Source: an uncultured Lachnospiraceae bacterium (GTDB lineage: Bacteria > Bacillota > Clostridia > Lachnospirales > Lachnospiraceae). From it: a DNA stretch of 40,881 nucleotides. Position 1 is the stretch's first letter. Each line of letters opens with the position of its first letter. Location: contig CAJTOR010000025.1 of NCBI GenBank assembly GCA_910577675.1, forward strand, positions 6,246-47,126, read 5' to 3'. A model generated the notes under the pieces. That model had not been told where the DNA came from. It searched no databases and saw only the letters and a list, made by a program, of their open reading frames with translations. Position numbers and translations under genes: made by a program. Below are positions 32,949 to 40,628 of the stretch, piece after piece.

Positions 32949-33722
32949 ATGGACAAATTAAAAAAATTTTTTTCCTCCCCTTTGGAGGTACTTGAAAAGC
33001 TGTTTGGAACAGCGAAGGAGAATGTGGGGTTTTTGCTTGTCAGTGTCTTAATTGTGGCATTGATTCTCGGGGCAGCATATGGGGCGGAGTTTTACCTTGC
33101 AAAGAAAAACCATACAACAAGGAGAAATGACCGGTTAAAAGTGCATCGCATGACACTTATCGCATTGCTTTCCGCGATTGCGTTTACACTTATGATGTTC
33201 GATTTCCCACTTTGGTTCCTGCCCGGTTTTTACAAAATTGATTTGAGTGAACTGCCGGTATTGATTGCTTCATTTACCTTAGGACCGGTGGCTGGCGTTA
33301 CAACGGAATTTCTCAAGGTATTTTTAAATGTGCTGATCCAGGGGACGGGCACGGCATTTATCGGCGAGTTCGCGAATTTCCTTATTGGCTGTGCTTTTAT
33401 TGTGCCGGCTTCTGTGGTATATTATTCAAGAAAGACAAAGAAAAATGCGGTGGTGGGTCTTATTTTGGGAACGCTTACCTGCATTGTGACCGGCTGTTTT
33501 ATGAACGCCTATGTCCTGCTGCCGGCATACGGAAAAGCATTCCATATGGAAATTGAGAACCTGGTTGCAATGGGAACCGAAAAGAACGGTCTGATTTCCG
33601 GGATGTTCAGTTTTGTGGTCTTTGCGGTGGCACCGTTCAACCTGATTAAGTGTGTGGTGACGGGGGGGATCACCATGTTAATCTACAAGAAAATCAGCCA
33701 TCTGTTAAAAGGAAGGGAATAG
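32949..33722 (+). CDS. ribU: Riboflavin ECF transporter substrate-binding protein RibU
   Basis: A 257-residue membrane protein under an FMN riboswitch. From about residue 65 on it has the six-helix S-component pattern: RMTLIALLSAIAFTLMM, the FDFPLWFLPGFYKIDLSELPVLIASF loop, LGPVAGVTTEFLKVFLNVLIQGT, FIGEFANFLIGCAFIVPAS, VGLILGTLTCIVTGCFMNAYVLLPAYG and the final MFSFVVFAVAPFNLIKCVVTGGI. The first 60 residues are an extension with one extra membrane helix (VGFLLVSVLIVALILGAAYGAEF), which is unusual compared with Lactococcus RibU. The shared EcfAA'T energy module is not in the window. GGAGGG lies before ATG 32949. Confidence 0.94.
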   Translation: MDKLKKFFSSPLEVLEKLFGTAKENVGFLLVSVLIVALILGAAYGAEFYLAKKNHTTRRNDRLKVHRMTLIALLSAIAFTLMMFDFPLWFLPGFYKIDLSELPVLIASFTLGPVAGVTTEFLKVFLNVLIQGTGTAFIGEFANFLIGCAFIVPASVVYYSRKTKKNAVVGLILGTLTCIVTGCFMNAYVLLPAYGKAFHMEIENLVAMGTEKNGLISGMFSFVVFAVAPFNLIKCVVTGGITMLIYKKISHLLKGRE

Positions 33723-33754
33723 AAGGGACTAAAAAAACTCTGCCAACAGACGGA

Positions 33755-33782
33755 TTGCAATTTTTTTAAAACCTGCTATAAT
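33755..33782 (+). promoter_or_regulatory. Sigma-A promoter upstream of the YcxB-like gene
   Basis: TTGCAA (33755-33760) and TATAAT (33777-33782), 16 bp apart. The TATAAT overlaps the foot of the hairpin at 33779-33814. Confidence 0.6.
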
Positions 33783-33814
33783 GGGACTGTCAAAGAGATT
33801 GGGCAGTCCCATTA
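33779..33814 (+). promoter_or_regulatory. 11 bp hairpin at the promoter/transcript start
   Basis: TAATGGGACTG (33779-33789) and CAGTCCCATTA (33804-33814) are perfect inverted repeats with a 14-base loop. They begin within the -10 box of the promoter at 33755-33782. This could be a repressor site or a 5'-end stabilising hairpin. It could also be the ribU terminator, although it has no T-tract. Confidence 0.55.
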
Positions 33815-33942
33815 TCTATGCACAGATCCATACAGGGAAAGTATGCTGCTATGGCGGCACCGGCTTATTGTTGTATATGGGGGATTAATACCCGGATGGC
33901 AGAAAGATTGGATGGAAGAACAAAAACAGGAAGGTTAGGAAA

Positions 33943-34470
33943 ATGGAGGAAATCAAATTCAGTGTAAAAATGCAGGTAAAGACAATGTACCGCTTCCTTA
34001 TGCATCACGGCTATGCGGGGATATCCGGCATCATTAACCTGATTATCAGCGGAGGTGCGCTTGTGCTTCTGATTCTTGGGATTGGGGAGAGCGTGACCTC
34101 AAAGGTGGCGCTTGTTATTGTGGCGGCGCTGTTTACGGTAATTAATCCGCTCTATTTGTATTATAAGGCGGCGAAGCAGGTAAAACTGACACCAATGTTT
34201 GCGAACCCGCTTGATTATGTAGTAAATGAGGAAGGGCTGACGGTTTCCCAGGGCGAGGAAGCACTTACAGTCGAGTGGGGGGAATTAAGAAAAGTAGTAG
34301 AAACAAAGAAGGATTTTTATGTATATCTCTCGCTGACGCGCGCCTATATTTTTCCCAAGGAAAATATGGGGGGGATGACGGATGCATTTCGGGAGGCAAT
34401 AAAATCGCACACGAAACCAGCCGTCTGCAAATGTAAATTTTATCGCGGGGCGGATAAGGACAACCTGTGA
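33943..34470 (+). CDS. YcxB-like membrane protein
   Basis: A 175-residue protein. The N-terminus has the IKFSVKMQVKTMYRFLMHH segment, then two adjacent membrane spans (about 27-48 GIINLIISGGALVLLILGIG and 53-75 KVALVIVAALFTVINPLYLYY). A soluble beta-rich C-terminal half follows (VVNEEGLTVSQGEEALTVEWGELRKVVETKKDFYVYLSLTRAYIFPKENM), which is the YcxB-like C-terminal domain pattern. Function is unknown; the family is common in Lachnospiraceae. It starts at ATG 33943 after a purine-rich GGAAGGTTAGGAAA leader. Confidence 0.7.
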   Translation: MEEIKFSVKMQVKTMYRFLMHHGYAGISGIINLIISGGALVLLILGIGESVTSKVALVIVAALFTVINPLYLYYKAAKQVKLTPMFANPLDYVVNEEGLTVSQGEEALTVEWGELRKVVETKKDFYVYLSLTRAYIFPKENMGGMTDAFREAIKSHTKPAVCKCKFYRGADKDNL

Positions 34471-34561
34471 AAATAATGGATGGTGTGGGCAGTGCTGTTT
34501 GTGGATAGTGCAGATTTAGGGCAGGAGTAAGCTGGCGATTATACGAAAAAAGAGGTTTAAA

Positions 34562-34987
34562 ATGATATATGAGAGTAACAGCGCCGCACAGACGGCACAA
34601 TTTGCGAGGGAACTGGCAGGTAAGTCAAAGCCAGGGAGTGTGATTTGTCTGGATGGGGAACTTGGCGTGGGGAAAACAGTATTTGCGCAGGGATTTGCGG
34701 GGGGGCTTGGCATAGTGGAACCTGTCAGCAGCCCGACCTTTACGATCGTGCAGGTTTATGAGGGGGGACGGCTGCCCCTCTACCATTTTGATGTTTACCG
34801 GATTGCCGACCCGGGGGAGATGGAAGAAATTGGTTATGAAGACTATTTTTACGGGCGGGGAGTGTGTCTGGTTGAATGGTCCGTGCAGATTGAGGAATTA
34901 TTGCCGGAGGATGCGTTAAGAGTGCGGTTGGAGAAAGATTTGGAACACGGTTTTGATTACCGGAGGATCGTGGTGGAAGGACTGTAA
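34562..34987 (+). CDS. tsaE: tRNA t6A biosynthesis ATPase TsaE
   Basis: A 141-residue P-loop protein: Walker A GELGVGKTVFAQGFAGGLG (about 33-51), SSPTFTIVQVYEG, YHFDVYRI and the EIGYEDYFYGRGVCLVEWS motif. TsaE supports the TsaB-TsaD complex that puts threonylcarbamoyl on A37 of tRNAs reading ANN codons. Length is typical. tsaB starts 33 bases later. Confidence 0.95.
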   Translation: MIYESNSAAQTAQFARELAGKSKPGSVICLDGELGVGKTVFAQGFAGGLGIVEPVSSPTFTIVQVYEGGRLPLYHFDVYRIADPGEMEEIGYEDYFYGRGVCLVEWSVQIEELLPEDALRVRLEKDLEHGFDYRRIVVEGL

Positions 34988-35020
34988 ACCTGTCTTTCGG
35001 GCGCGGAGAATGGGGGGTAT

Positions 35021-35725
35021 ATGAAAATATTGGCGATTGACAGTTCCGGGCTGGTTGCATCCGCGGCATTGATTGCCGACGGGGTGCTGGTTGCGGAATA
35101 TACGGTGGATTATAAGAAAACACATTCGCAGACGCTTCTGCCGATGGTGGATGAAATCTTGCGCATGACGGAGCAGGATTTGGCGGGAATCGATGCAGTT
35201 GCAGTTTCCGGTGGACCAGGTTCATTTACCGGGCTGCGCATAGGGGCGGCAACGGCAAAAGGGCTTGGGCTTGCGCTTGAAAAACCTGTGATTGGCGTGC
35301 CGACCGTGGATGCGCTTGCGTACAACCTCTATGGAACCGAACGGCTGATCTGCCCGATGATGGATGCGAGGCGAGCGCAGGTCTATACCGGTATTTATAC
35401 ATTTTCTGGCGGGGAATTTAAGGTGTTGCGCCCGCAGGAGGTGATTGCGGCGGCGGATATTATTGAAGTGCTGAACGGGATGGGGCAGCCCGTAATTTTT
35501 CTTGGGGACGGTATACCCGTACATGGGAATCTGATCGAAGAAAGGGTTAAAGTGCCGTATTCGATTGCGCCGGCGCACCTGGCAAGACAGCGCGCGGGGG
35601 CGGTCGGGGCGCTTGCCTGCATTTATTATAAAGAGGGGAAAATACAGTCCGCAGACGAGTTCCTTCCGGTTTATCTCAGACCGTCGCAGGCGGAGAGGGA
35701 GCGGGCGGAGCGGCTTAAAGGTTAG
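35021..35725 (+). CDS. tsaB: tRNA t6A biosynthesis protein TsaB
   Basis: A 234-residue ASKHA-fold protein: LAIDSSGLVASAALI at the start, THSQTLLPMVDEIL, and the diagnostic VSGGPGSFTGLRIGAATAKGLGLAL. It is the inactive partner that binds TsaD and TsaE. The C-terminus PVYLRPSQAERERAERLKG is typical. It is preceded by GGGGGG before ATG 35021. rimI starts 20 bases after its stop, as in many Firmicutes. Confidence 0.95.
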   Translation: MKILAIDSSGLVASAALIADGVLVAEYTVDYKKTHSQTLLPMVDEILRMTEQDLAGIDAVAVSGGPGSFTGLRIGAATAKGLGLALEKPVIGVPTVDALAYNLYGTERLICPMMDARRAQVYTGIYTFSGGEFKVLRPQEVIAAADIIEVLNGMGQPVIFLGDGIPVHGNLIEERVKVPYSIAPAHLARQRAGAVGALACIYYKEGKIQSADEFLPVYLRPSQAERERAERLKG

Positions 35726-35745
35726 TGTGGAAAGGGGGAGGATGT

Positions 35746-36195
35746 ATGGCAGAAATCCGTAGGATGCGGGAGTGCGACCTTGATGCGGTTGCAGCCATGG
35801 AGCAGCTTATCTTCAGCGAGCCTTGGAGCAGGCGCAGTTTTGAGGAAACTTATCTGAAAAGGGATAATTGTTACCTTGTTGCTTGTGAGGAGGGGCGGGT
35901 ACTTGCTTACTGTGGTCTGTGGGGGATCTCGGGTGAGGGGGATATCTGCAATGTCGCCGTGCACAAAGATGCTCGCCGCCGGGGGCTGGCGGAGGCAATG
36001 TTAAACGAATTGTTAAAGGAAGGGCTGGCGATGGGGATAAGTTCGTTCACTCTGGAAGTGCGCGTAAGCAATGCGTCGGCGATTGCACTTTATCATAAGC
36101 TTGGATTTGAGGATGCGGGGATACGCTACGATTTTTATGACAAGCCGCGGGAGGATGCTCTGATAATGTGGAAATTTAGCAGCAATTCCCACTAG
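35746..36195 (+). CDS. rimI: Ribosomal protein S18 alanine N-acetyltransferase
   Basis: A 149-residue GNAT acetyltransferase. RRMRECDLDAVAAMEQLIFSEPWSRRSFEE at the start is typical RimI, followed by the acetyl-CoA site ICNVAVHKDARRRGLAEAML and LEVRVSNASAIALYHKLGFEDAGIRYDFY. It acetylates the N-terminus of ribosomal protein S18 in characterised species. ATG 35746 has GGGGGAGG upstream. It is the third gene of a tsaE-tsaB-rimI run. Confidence 0.93.
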   Translation: MAEIRRMRECDLDAVAAMEQLIFSEPWSRRSFEETYLKRDNCYLVACEEGRVLAYCGLWGISGEGDICNVAVHKDARRRGLAEAMLNELLKEGLAMGISSFTLEVRVSNASAIALYHKLGFEDAGIRYDFYDKPREDALIMWKFSSNSH

Positions 36196-36225
36196 GTTTC
36201 GACATAAAATTATGTTAAGATATCA

Positions 36226-36400
36226 GTGCCGGAGAATATTTCGGGCGGGCATTCCTACAGTAAACCTTATGCAACGGGCCGCACCACCTCGCATGAAAGT
36301 CGGGGTTTGCTGTGGGTGCACACAAGCCGCAAGGGCATGCGGTTTGGCACACAGCTGTCTTTGCGCGGTTTTTGCAAGGCAGGATACAGGACTTTCACAG
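36226..36400 (+). ncRNA. Structured RNA candidate with four hairpins
   Basis: The 220-base gap between rimI and the zinc-finger gene folds into consecutive hairpins on the + strand. P1: 36229-36233 with 36240-36244. P2: 13 pairs with two G-U (36254-36266 with 36304-36316), carrying an inner 6 bp stem TTATGC/GCATGA. P3: 7 pairs with one G-U (36325-36331 with 36338-36344). P4: 9 pairs with one bulge (36355-36364 with 36374-36382). G-U pairs mean the stems are better in RNA than in DNA. It is GC-rich and has no ribosome binding site, so the open frame across it is probably not translated. The raiA motif of Firmicutes, similar in size, is the first known family to test; I could not confirm a match. 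Confidence 0.5.
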
Positions 36401-36418
36401 TAAAAGGGCGGTTAAGGC

Positions 36419-36649
36419 ATGGATAAACTGGAAAAAAGAAAACCGCGGTGCAACTGCTGCGGGCGTGAATTGAGAACAGAGAACGGGATTCTGGTGGAGG
36501 ACGCTTTTGTCGCCAGCAAGGAATGGGGATATTTTTCAAAAAAAGATCTCCAGGTGCACAGTTTTGTGTTGTGTGAGGAATGCTGCGACAAAATAGCACA
36601 GAGTTTTAGGATTCCGGTGACAGTGACGGAGAAACGCGAGGTGATGTAG
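36419..36649 (+). CDS. Small zinc-finger-like protein
   Basis: A 76-residue protein, ATG 36419 behind TTAAGG. It has two Cys pairs, CNCCGREL near residue 11 and CEECCDKI near 52, spaced as in a treble-clef or zinc-ribbon fold. Between them is an EDAFVASKEWGYFSKKDLQVHSFVLCE segment. The look is that of a small nucleic-acid or protein binding zinc module; no named family is recognised. A terminator overlaps its stop codon. Confidence 0.65.
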   Translation: MDKLEKRKPRCNCCGRELRTENGILVEDAFVASKEWGYFSKKDLQVHSFVLCEECCDKIAQSFRIPVTVTEKREVM

Positions 36650-36665
36650 CCCCGCGTTTCTTTTT
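36631..36665 (+). terminator. Rho-independent terminator
   Basis: GAAACGCG (36631-36638), a 14-base loop containing the stop codon of the zinc-finger gene, CGCGTTTC (36653-36660) and T to 36665. Confidence 0.85.
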
Positions 36666-36704
36666 GCGTGGGTTGGTGTGGTCTTTAAAACGGCGGAGTT
36701 TTTC

Positions 36705-36733
36705 TTGCGAAAATAGAAAGAATATGGTAAGAT
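36705..36733 (+). promoter_or_regulatory. Promoter of the rnz-tsaD-ispD run
   Basis: TTGCGA (36705-36710) and TAAGAT (36728-36733), 17 bp apart, 29 bases before the rnz ATG. Confidence 0.6.
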
Positions 36734-36762
36734 AGAAATAAAAAAGAAATGGACAGGAAAAT

Positions 36763-37677
36763 ATGTTAGATGTTTGCTTATTGGGAACCAGCGGGATGAT
36801 GCCGCTTCCGGGGCGGTGGCTGACGGCATTGATGACGCGCTTAAACGGCAGCAGCCTTCTTATTGACTGCGGCGAGGGCACGCAGGTTGCAATCCGAGAG
36901 AAGGGCTGGAGCTTCCACGATATTGATGTTATATGTTTCACGCACTACCATGGCGACCATATCAGCGGGCTGCCGGGGCTGCTTTTATCCATGGGTAATG
37001 CGGAGCGCAAAGAGCCCTTAACTCTGATTGGACCAAAGGGGCTTGAGCGCGTGGTGTCCGCTCTGCGCGTGATTGCGCCGGAACTGCCTTTTGAACTGAA
37101 TTTTACCGAGCTTACCGAGAATGTACAACAGATTAAGGCGGGCGGATATTGTATCGAGGCATTCCGTGTCAACCATAATGTAACCTGCTATGGCTACACG
37201 CTTTCAGTAAGGCGCAGCGGAAGGTTCCTGCCTGAAAAAGCGCAGGAAAACCGGGTGCCTAAGGAGTTTTGGAGCCGCCTGCAAAAGGGCGCGGTTATCG
37301 AGCATGACGGCAGGACATACACCAAGGAGTTGATTTTAGGACCGGAGCGCAGGGGGATTAAACTGACTTACTGCACCGATACAAGGCCGGTTCCTGCAAT
37401 TGTGCAGTCGGCGGCGGGCGCGGATTTGTTTATCTGTGAGGGTATGTATGGGGAAAAGGGGAAGGAAACCAAAGCACAAGAACATAAGCATATGACTTTC
37501 TATGAAGCAGCGGCACTCGCTAAGGAGGCAGCAGTTAAGGAACTGTGGCTTACGCACTACAGCCCTTCCTTAGCTCATCCGGAGGAATTTATAAAGGAAA
37601 CGCGCAAGATTTTTGCAGGCACTTACCCGGGGAAGGATAAAAAAAGCGTAACGCTGGAATTTGACAAAGACGAATAG
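36763..37677 (+). CDS. rnz: Ribonuclease Z
   Basis: A 304-residue metallo-beta-lactamase-fold enzyme, length typical for RNase Z, which trims the 3' end of tRNA precursors. This suits the window: at least the first tRNA at the right end has no encoded CCA. The metal motif FTHYHGDHISGLPG has His61, His63, Asp65 and His66. LGTSGMMPLPGRW at the start, YCTDTRPVPAIV and LWLTHYSPSLAHPEEF near the end complete the pattern. Confidence 0.95.
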   Translation: MLDVCLLGTSGMMPLPGRWLTALMTRLNGSSLLIDCGEGTQVAIREKGWSFHDIDVICFTHYHGDHISGLPGLLLSMGNAERKEPLTLIGPKGLERVVSALRVIAPELPFELNFTELTENVQQIKAGGYCIEAFRVNHNVTCYGYTLSVRRSGRFLPEKAQENRVPKEFWSRLQKGAVIEHDGRTYTKELILGPERRGIKLTYCTDTRPVPAIVQSAAGADLFICEGMYGEKGKETKAQEHKHMTFYEAAALAKEAAVKELWLTHYSPSLAHPEEFIKETRKIFAGTYPGKDKKSVTLEFDKDE

Positions 37678-37690
37678 GGGGCATACCATT

Positions 37691-38272
37691 ATGAAGAAGA
37701 AAAGTACGGTAATCACAGTGATTGTGATGCTTTTGGTGGCAGCGGCAATCGTGGCGGGATATTTTATTATATCCGCGAGGAAGAACAAGGAAAATTATGA
37801 GGGCGGGGAGCGCACGGAGCTGGATATCCTGCTGGAAAAGGATCTCGACAAGAGTTATCCGCTGACTTCCCGCGAGGTGATAAAATTTTACAGCCGTATT
37901 TTGAAGTGTTATTATAATGAAGAATTAACTGAGGAACAGCTCGGGGGATTGTTAGACCAGATGCGCGGGCTTTTTGACGAGGAATTTCTGGCACAGAACC
38001 CGCGTGATACCCATCTTTCGGAACTTGAGGAGGAAATCCGTGATTTTGCGGCGCGAAAGTGTAAGATTACGAGCTATCAGGTGCAGCAGAGCGGCAATAT
38101 TGTCACCTGGACGGATGAGGAAAAGGAGTACGCGAGGGTGATTGCATCCTACACACAGCAGGAGGATAGAAAGTATTTTAAAGTATATGAGGAATTTATT
38201 CTGCGCAAGGATGAAAATGGAAAATGGAAGATACTTGGCTGGTACTTGACGGATGCGGATGCGATGAAATGA
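37691..38272 (+). CDS. Membrane-anchored protein, DUF6715-like
   Basis: A 193-residue protein, ATG 37691 behind AGGGGG. One membrane helix at about residues 6-27 (VITVIVMLLVAAAIVAGYFII) is followed by a soluble extracytoplasmic domain (RTELDILLEKDLDKSYPLTSREVIKFYSRILKCYYNEELT ...). The domain ends in a strand-rich part WKILGWYLTDADAMK that looks like a cystatin/NTF2-like fold. Its place between rnz and tsaD is seen in Lachnospiraceae, where such proteins are labelled DUF6715; that label is from memory and moderate. Function unknown. Confidence 0.65.
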   Translation: MKKKSTVITVIVMLLVAAAIVAGYFIISARKNKENYEGGERTELDILLEKDLDKSYPLTSREVIKFYSRILKCYYNEELTEEQLGGLLDQMRGLFDEEFLAQNPRDTHLSELEEEIRDFAARKCKITSYQVQQSGNIVTWTDEEKEYARVIASYTQQEDRKYFKVYEEFILRKDENGKWKILGWYLTDADAMK

Positions 38273-38286
38273 TGCGGGGCGGAAAT

Positions 38287-39315
38287 ATGGAAACAGAAAA
38301 AGATACTTTAATATTGGCAATCGAGTCCTCCTGTGATGAGACGGCTGCCGCAGTGGTAAAAAATGGAAGGACTGTGCTTTCAAATGTGATTTCCTCCCAG
38401 ATTGCGCTGCATACAATCTATGGCGGGGTGGTGCCGGAGATCGCTTCAAGAAAGCATGTGGAAAAGATCAACCAGGTTATTTCGGAAGCGTTAAAAGAGG
38501 CGAAAGTGGAACTTTGCGGGATCGATGCCATCGGCGTTACTTACGGACCTGGCTTGGTCGGCGCGCTCTTGGTTGGCGTGGCGCAGGCGAAGGCAATTGC
38601 CTTCGCGGCAAAAAAGCCGCTGGTGGGCGTGCACCATATTGAGGGGCATGTGTCTGCGAACTATATCGAGAATCCGGAGTTGGAACCGCCGTTTTTGTGT
38701 CTGGTGGTTTCGGGGGGGCATACCCATCTTGTACTGGTAAAGGATTACGGGGTGTATGAAGTGATCGGGCGCACGCATGACGATGCTGCGGGCGAGGCAT
38801 ATGACAAGGTGGCGAGGGCGATCGGGCTTGGTTATCCGGGAGGACCTAAGGTGGACGCGCTCGCAAAGGAAGGTGACCCGCATGCGATTTTGTTCCCGCG
38901 CGCCCATATTGAGGGAGCACCTTTTGATTTCAGTTTCAGCGGGTTGAAATCGGCGGTACTTAATTATCTGAATACCTGTGAGATGAAGAATGAACCTGTG
39001 AGGAGGGCGGATGTTGCGGCATCGTTCCAGCAGGCGGTGGTTGATGTGCTGGTGGGACGCACTGTTGAGGCAGCGGAAAAATACTGTATGGGGAAGGTAG
39101 CGCTTGCGGGGGGAGTCGCGTCGAATTCTGCGCTCCGGGAAGCAATGCAAAAAGCCTGTGACAGCCGCGGGCTGAAATTTTACCGCCCGTCCCCCCTTCT
39201 TTGTACGGACAATGCCGCGATGATTGGAACGGCGGCTTATTATGAATATAAAAAGGGTGTGCGAAGCGGGTTGGATTTAAATGCGGTGCCGAATTTAAAG
39301 ATTGGGGAGCGGTGA
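38287..39315 (+). CDS. tsaD: tRNA N6-adenosine threonylcarbamoyltransferase TsaD
   Basis: A 342-residue ASKHA-fold enzyme (usual 335-345) that transfers threonylcarbamoyl to A37 of tRNA. LAIESSCDETAAAVV opens the protein; the metal histidines are His117 and His121 in VGVHHIEGHVSANY; VVSGGHTHLVLV, DDAAGEAYDKVARAIGLGYPGG, FSFSGLKSAVLNYL and LAGGVASNSALREAM follow. The start at ATG 38287 follows GGGGCGG; starts up to 60 bases upstream would overlap the previous gene. Its stop shares one base with the ispD start. Confidence 0.96.
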   Translation: METEKDTLILAIESSCDETAAAVVKNGRTVLSNVISSQIALHTIYGGVVPEIASRKHVEKINQVISEALKEAKVELCGIDAIGVTYGPGLVGALLVGVAQAKAIAFAAKKPLVGVHHIEGHVSANYIENPELEPPFLCLVVSGGHTHLVLVKDYGVYEVIGRTHDDAAGEAYDKVARAIGLGYPGGPKVDALAKEGDPHAILFPRAHIEGAPFDFSFSGLKSAVLNYLNTCEMKNEPVRRADVAASFQQAVVDVLVGRTVEAAEKYCMGKVALAGGVASNSALREAMQKACDSRGLKFYRPSPLLCTDNAAMIGTAAYYEYKKGVRSGLDLNAVPNLKIGER

Positions 39316-40055
39316 TGGGAAAGGTCTGTGCAGTGGTTCTTGCGGCGGGGAACGGCAGCCGCATGGGCGGGGAAATCGCAAAGCAATACCGCATGTTGGG
39401 CGATCTGCCAGTGATCTGCCATACATTGGCGGCGTTTGAACAGAGCGTTGTCAATGAGGTTGTGCTGGTAGTTTCGCCGGGCATGGAAGAGTATGCAAAA
39501 AATGATATTCTTGGGAAATTTAGTTTTAGTAAAGTAAGGGATATTGTCACCGGCGGCAGGCAGCGCAGTGATTCTGTATATGCGGGTATATGTGATCTTT
39601 ACAAAAAAATACAGAAAAAAGATTGGGAGGATGCCGTGGTGCTTGTGCATGACGGTGCCAGACCCTTTGTCACGCCGGAACTGATAGGGAGGATGGTTCA
39701 GGGTGCAAAAAAAGAAGCCTGTGCAATTCCGGCAGTCCCTGTAAAGGATACTATAAAACAGGTGAGGGGCGGTTATGTGGATGCGACACCCGAGCGCAGC
39801 CTGCTCTATTCGGTGCAGACACCACAGGCGTTTCTTATGCCGGTTCTGTGGGAAGCTTATGGGAAGTACTATGAGGATGGGATGCAGCTTACTGATGCAG
39901 GGGCGGTGACTGATGACGCGGTGCTGGTTGAGCGTATGTTAAATAAGAAGGTGGCAGTGGTGGAGGGGGATTATTACAATATAAAACTCACCACACCGGA
40001 GGATATGATTATTGCCAGGGCTTTTATGGAGCGGAAGGGAAAAGAACCAGGGTAA
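39315..40055 (+). CDS. ispD: 2-C-methyl-D-erythritol 4-phosphate cytidylyltransferase
   Basis: A 246-residue nucleotidyltransferase of the non-mevalonate isoprenoid pathway. The CTP loop AVVLAAGNGSRMGGEIAKQYRMLGDLPVI is at the N-terminus, with VTGGRQRSDSVYAGI, VLVHDGARPFVTPELI, AIPAVPVKDTIKQV and TPQAFLMPVLWEAY following. The C-terminal DDAVLVERM and IKLTTPEDMIIARAF are typical. ATG and the tsaD TGA overlap (TGATG), so the two are translationally coupled. ispF is not next to it. Confidence 0.95.
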   Translation: MGKVCAVVLAAGNGSRMGGEIAKQYRMLGDLPVICHTLAAFEQSVVNEVVLVVSPGMEEYAKNDILGKFSFSKVRDIVTGGRQRSDSVYAGICDLYKKIQKKDWEDAVVLVHDGARPFVTPELIGRMVQGAKKEACAIPAVPVKDTIKQVRGGYVDATPERSLLYSVQTPQAFLMPVLWEAYGKYYEDGMQLTDAGAVTDDAVLVERMLNKKVAVVEGDYYNIKLTTPEDMIIARAFMERKGKEPG

Positions 40056-40082
40056 TGTCCGGCAGACCTATTTAACTTATTA

Positions 40083-40140
40083 AAGAAGTCTCACGCTTCT
40101 AAGTCGTAAAAATGAAAGTAGTGGGTAGGGGGGACTTCTT
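40083..40140. repeat. Inverted repeat resembling an IS200/IS605-type right end
   Basis: AAAGAAGTC (40083-40091) is complementary to GACTTCTTT (about 40132-40140). Inside are TCACGCTTCTAAGTCG and GAAAGTAGTGGGTAG, which form a second imperfect stem. The composition recalls the right end of clostridial IS200/IS605 elements, without any tnpA or tnpB nearby. If so it is a fossil. It could also simply be the ispD terminator. Confidence 0.3.
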
Positions 40141-40143
40141 TGT

Positions 40144-40194
40144 GTCATGAGGCGGATAAGCCTGATCTGACATGTGAGAGCAGCACAGGGATAT
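40144..40194 (+). repeat. Hairpin repeat, family B copy 2
   Basis: Related to 24664-24715. The loop GACATG-Y-GAGAGCAG and the end AGGGATAT are conserved. The stem here is shorter (CCTG with CAGG). It lies between ispD and the tRNA promoter. Confidence 0.45.
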
Positions 40195-40271
40195 AATTTC
40201 CTTTGGCATCCGGCGGATTGGATTGAAAAAAACTGGAAATAAATAGAAATTAAAAAAATAAAAGAAAATCC

Positions 40272-40300
40272 TTGACAAGTTGGAAAAGCTATGGTATTAT
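40272..40300 (+). promoter_or_regulatory. Promoter of the tRNA-Ser genes
   Basis: Perfect TTGACA (40272-40277) and TATTAT (40295-40300), 17 bp apart, 16 bases before the first tRNA. Confidence 0.85.
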
Positions 40301-40315
40301 AAGCAAGCGTTGTTC

Positions 40316-40401
40316 GGAGAGTTGGCCGAGTGGTTTAAGGCGCTGGTCTTGAAAACCAGAGATTCCAAAAGGATCCGTGGGTTCGAATCCCACATTCTCC
40401 G
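40316..40401 (+). tRNA. tRNA-Ser (anticodon TGA)
   Basis: An 86-base class II tRNA. The acceptor stem GGAGAGT pairs with ATTCTCC, the D-arm reads TGGCCGAGTGG, the anticodon loop CTTGAAA gives TGA, a long variable arm follows, and the T-arm is GTGGGTTCGAATCCCAC. CCA is not encoded. It reads UCA and related serine codons. Confidence 0.97.
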
Positions 40402-40482
40402 CTTGGATTCATCAAGGACAATGTGGATTCAATAAAATTTAAGACTGTGTTTACTTGCAATAAGCAGACAGGGTTATAGTAT

Positions 40483-40572
40483 GGAGAAATACCCAAGCTG
40501 GCTGAAGGGGCTCCCCTGGAAAGGGAGTAGGTCGTTAATAGCGGCGCGAGGGTTCAAATCCCTCTTTCTCCG
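40483..40572 (+). tRNA. tRNA-Ser (anticodon GGA)
   Basis: A 90-base class II tRNA. The acceptor GGAGAAA pairs with TTTCTCC, the anticodon loop CTGGAAA gives GGA, the variable arm is long, and the T-arm is GAGGGTTCAAATCCCTC. CCA is not encoded. It has no separate promoter at a suitable distance, so it is probably co-transcribed with the tRNA-Ser 81 bases upstream. Confidence 0.97.
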
Positions 40573-40628
40573 TTCTTTTTTCAGGATTTACCGCAGATGA
40601 AAAAAACGGAAAAACTTGAAAAAAGTTC

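Noticed and set aside
36226..36426. 66-residue open frame between rimI and the zinc-finger gene
   Set aside because: Starts with GTG without ribosome binding site and overlaps four RNA hairpins; RNA function fits better, although translation is not excluded.
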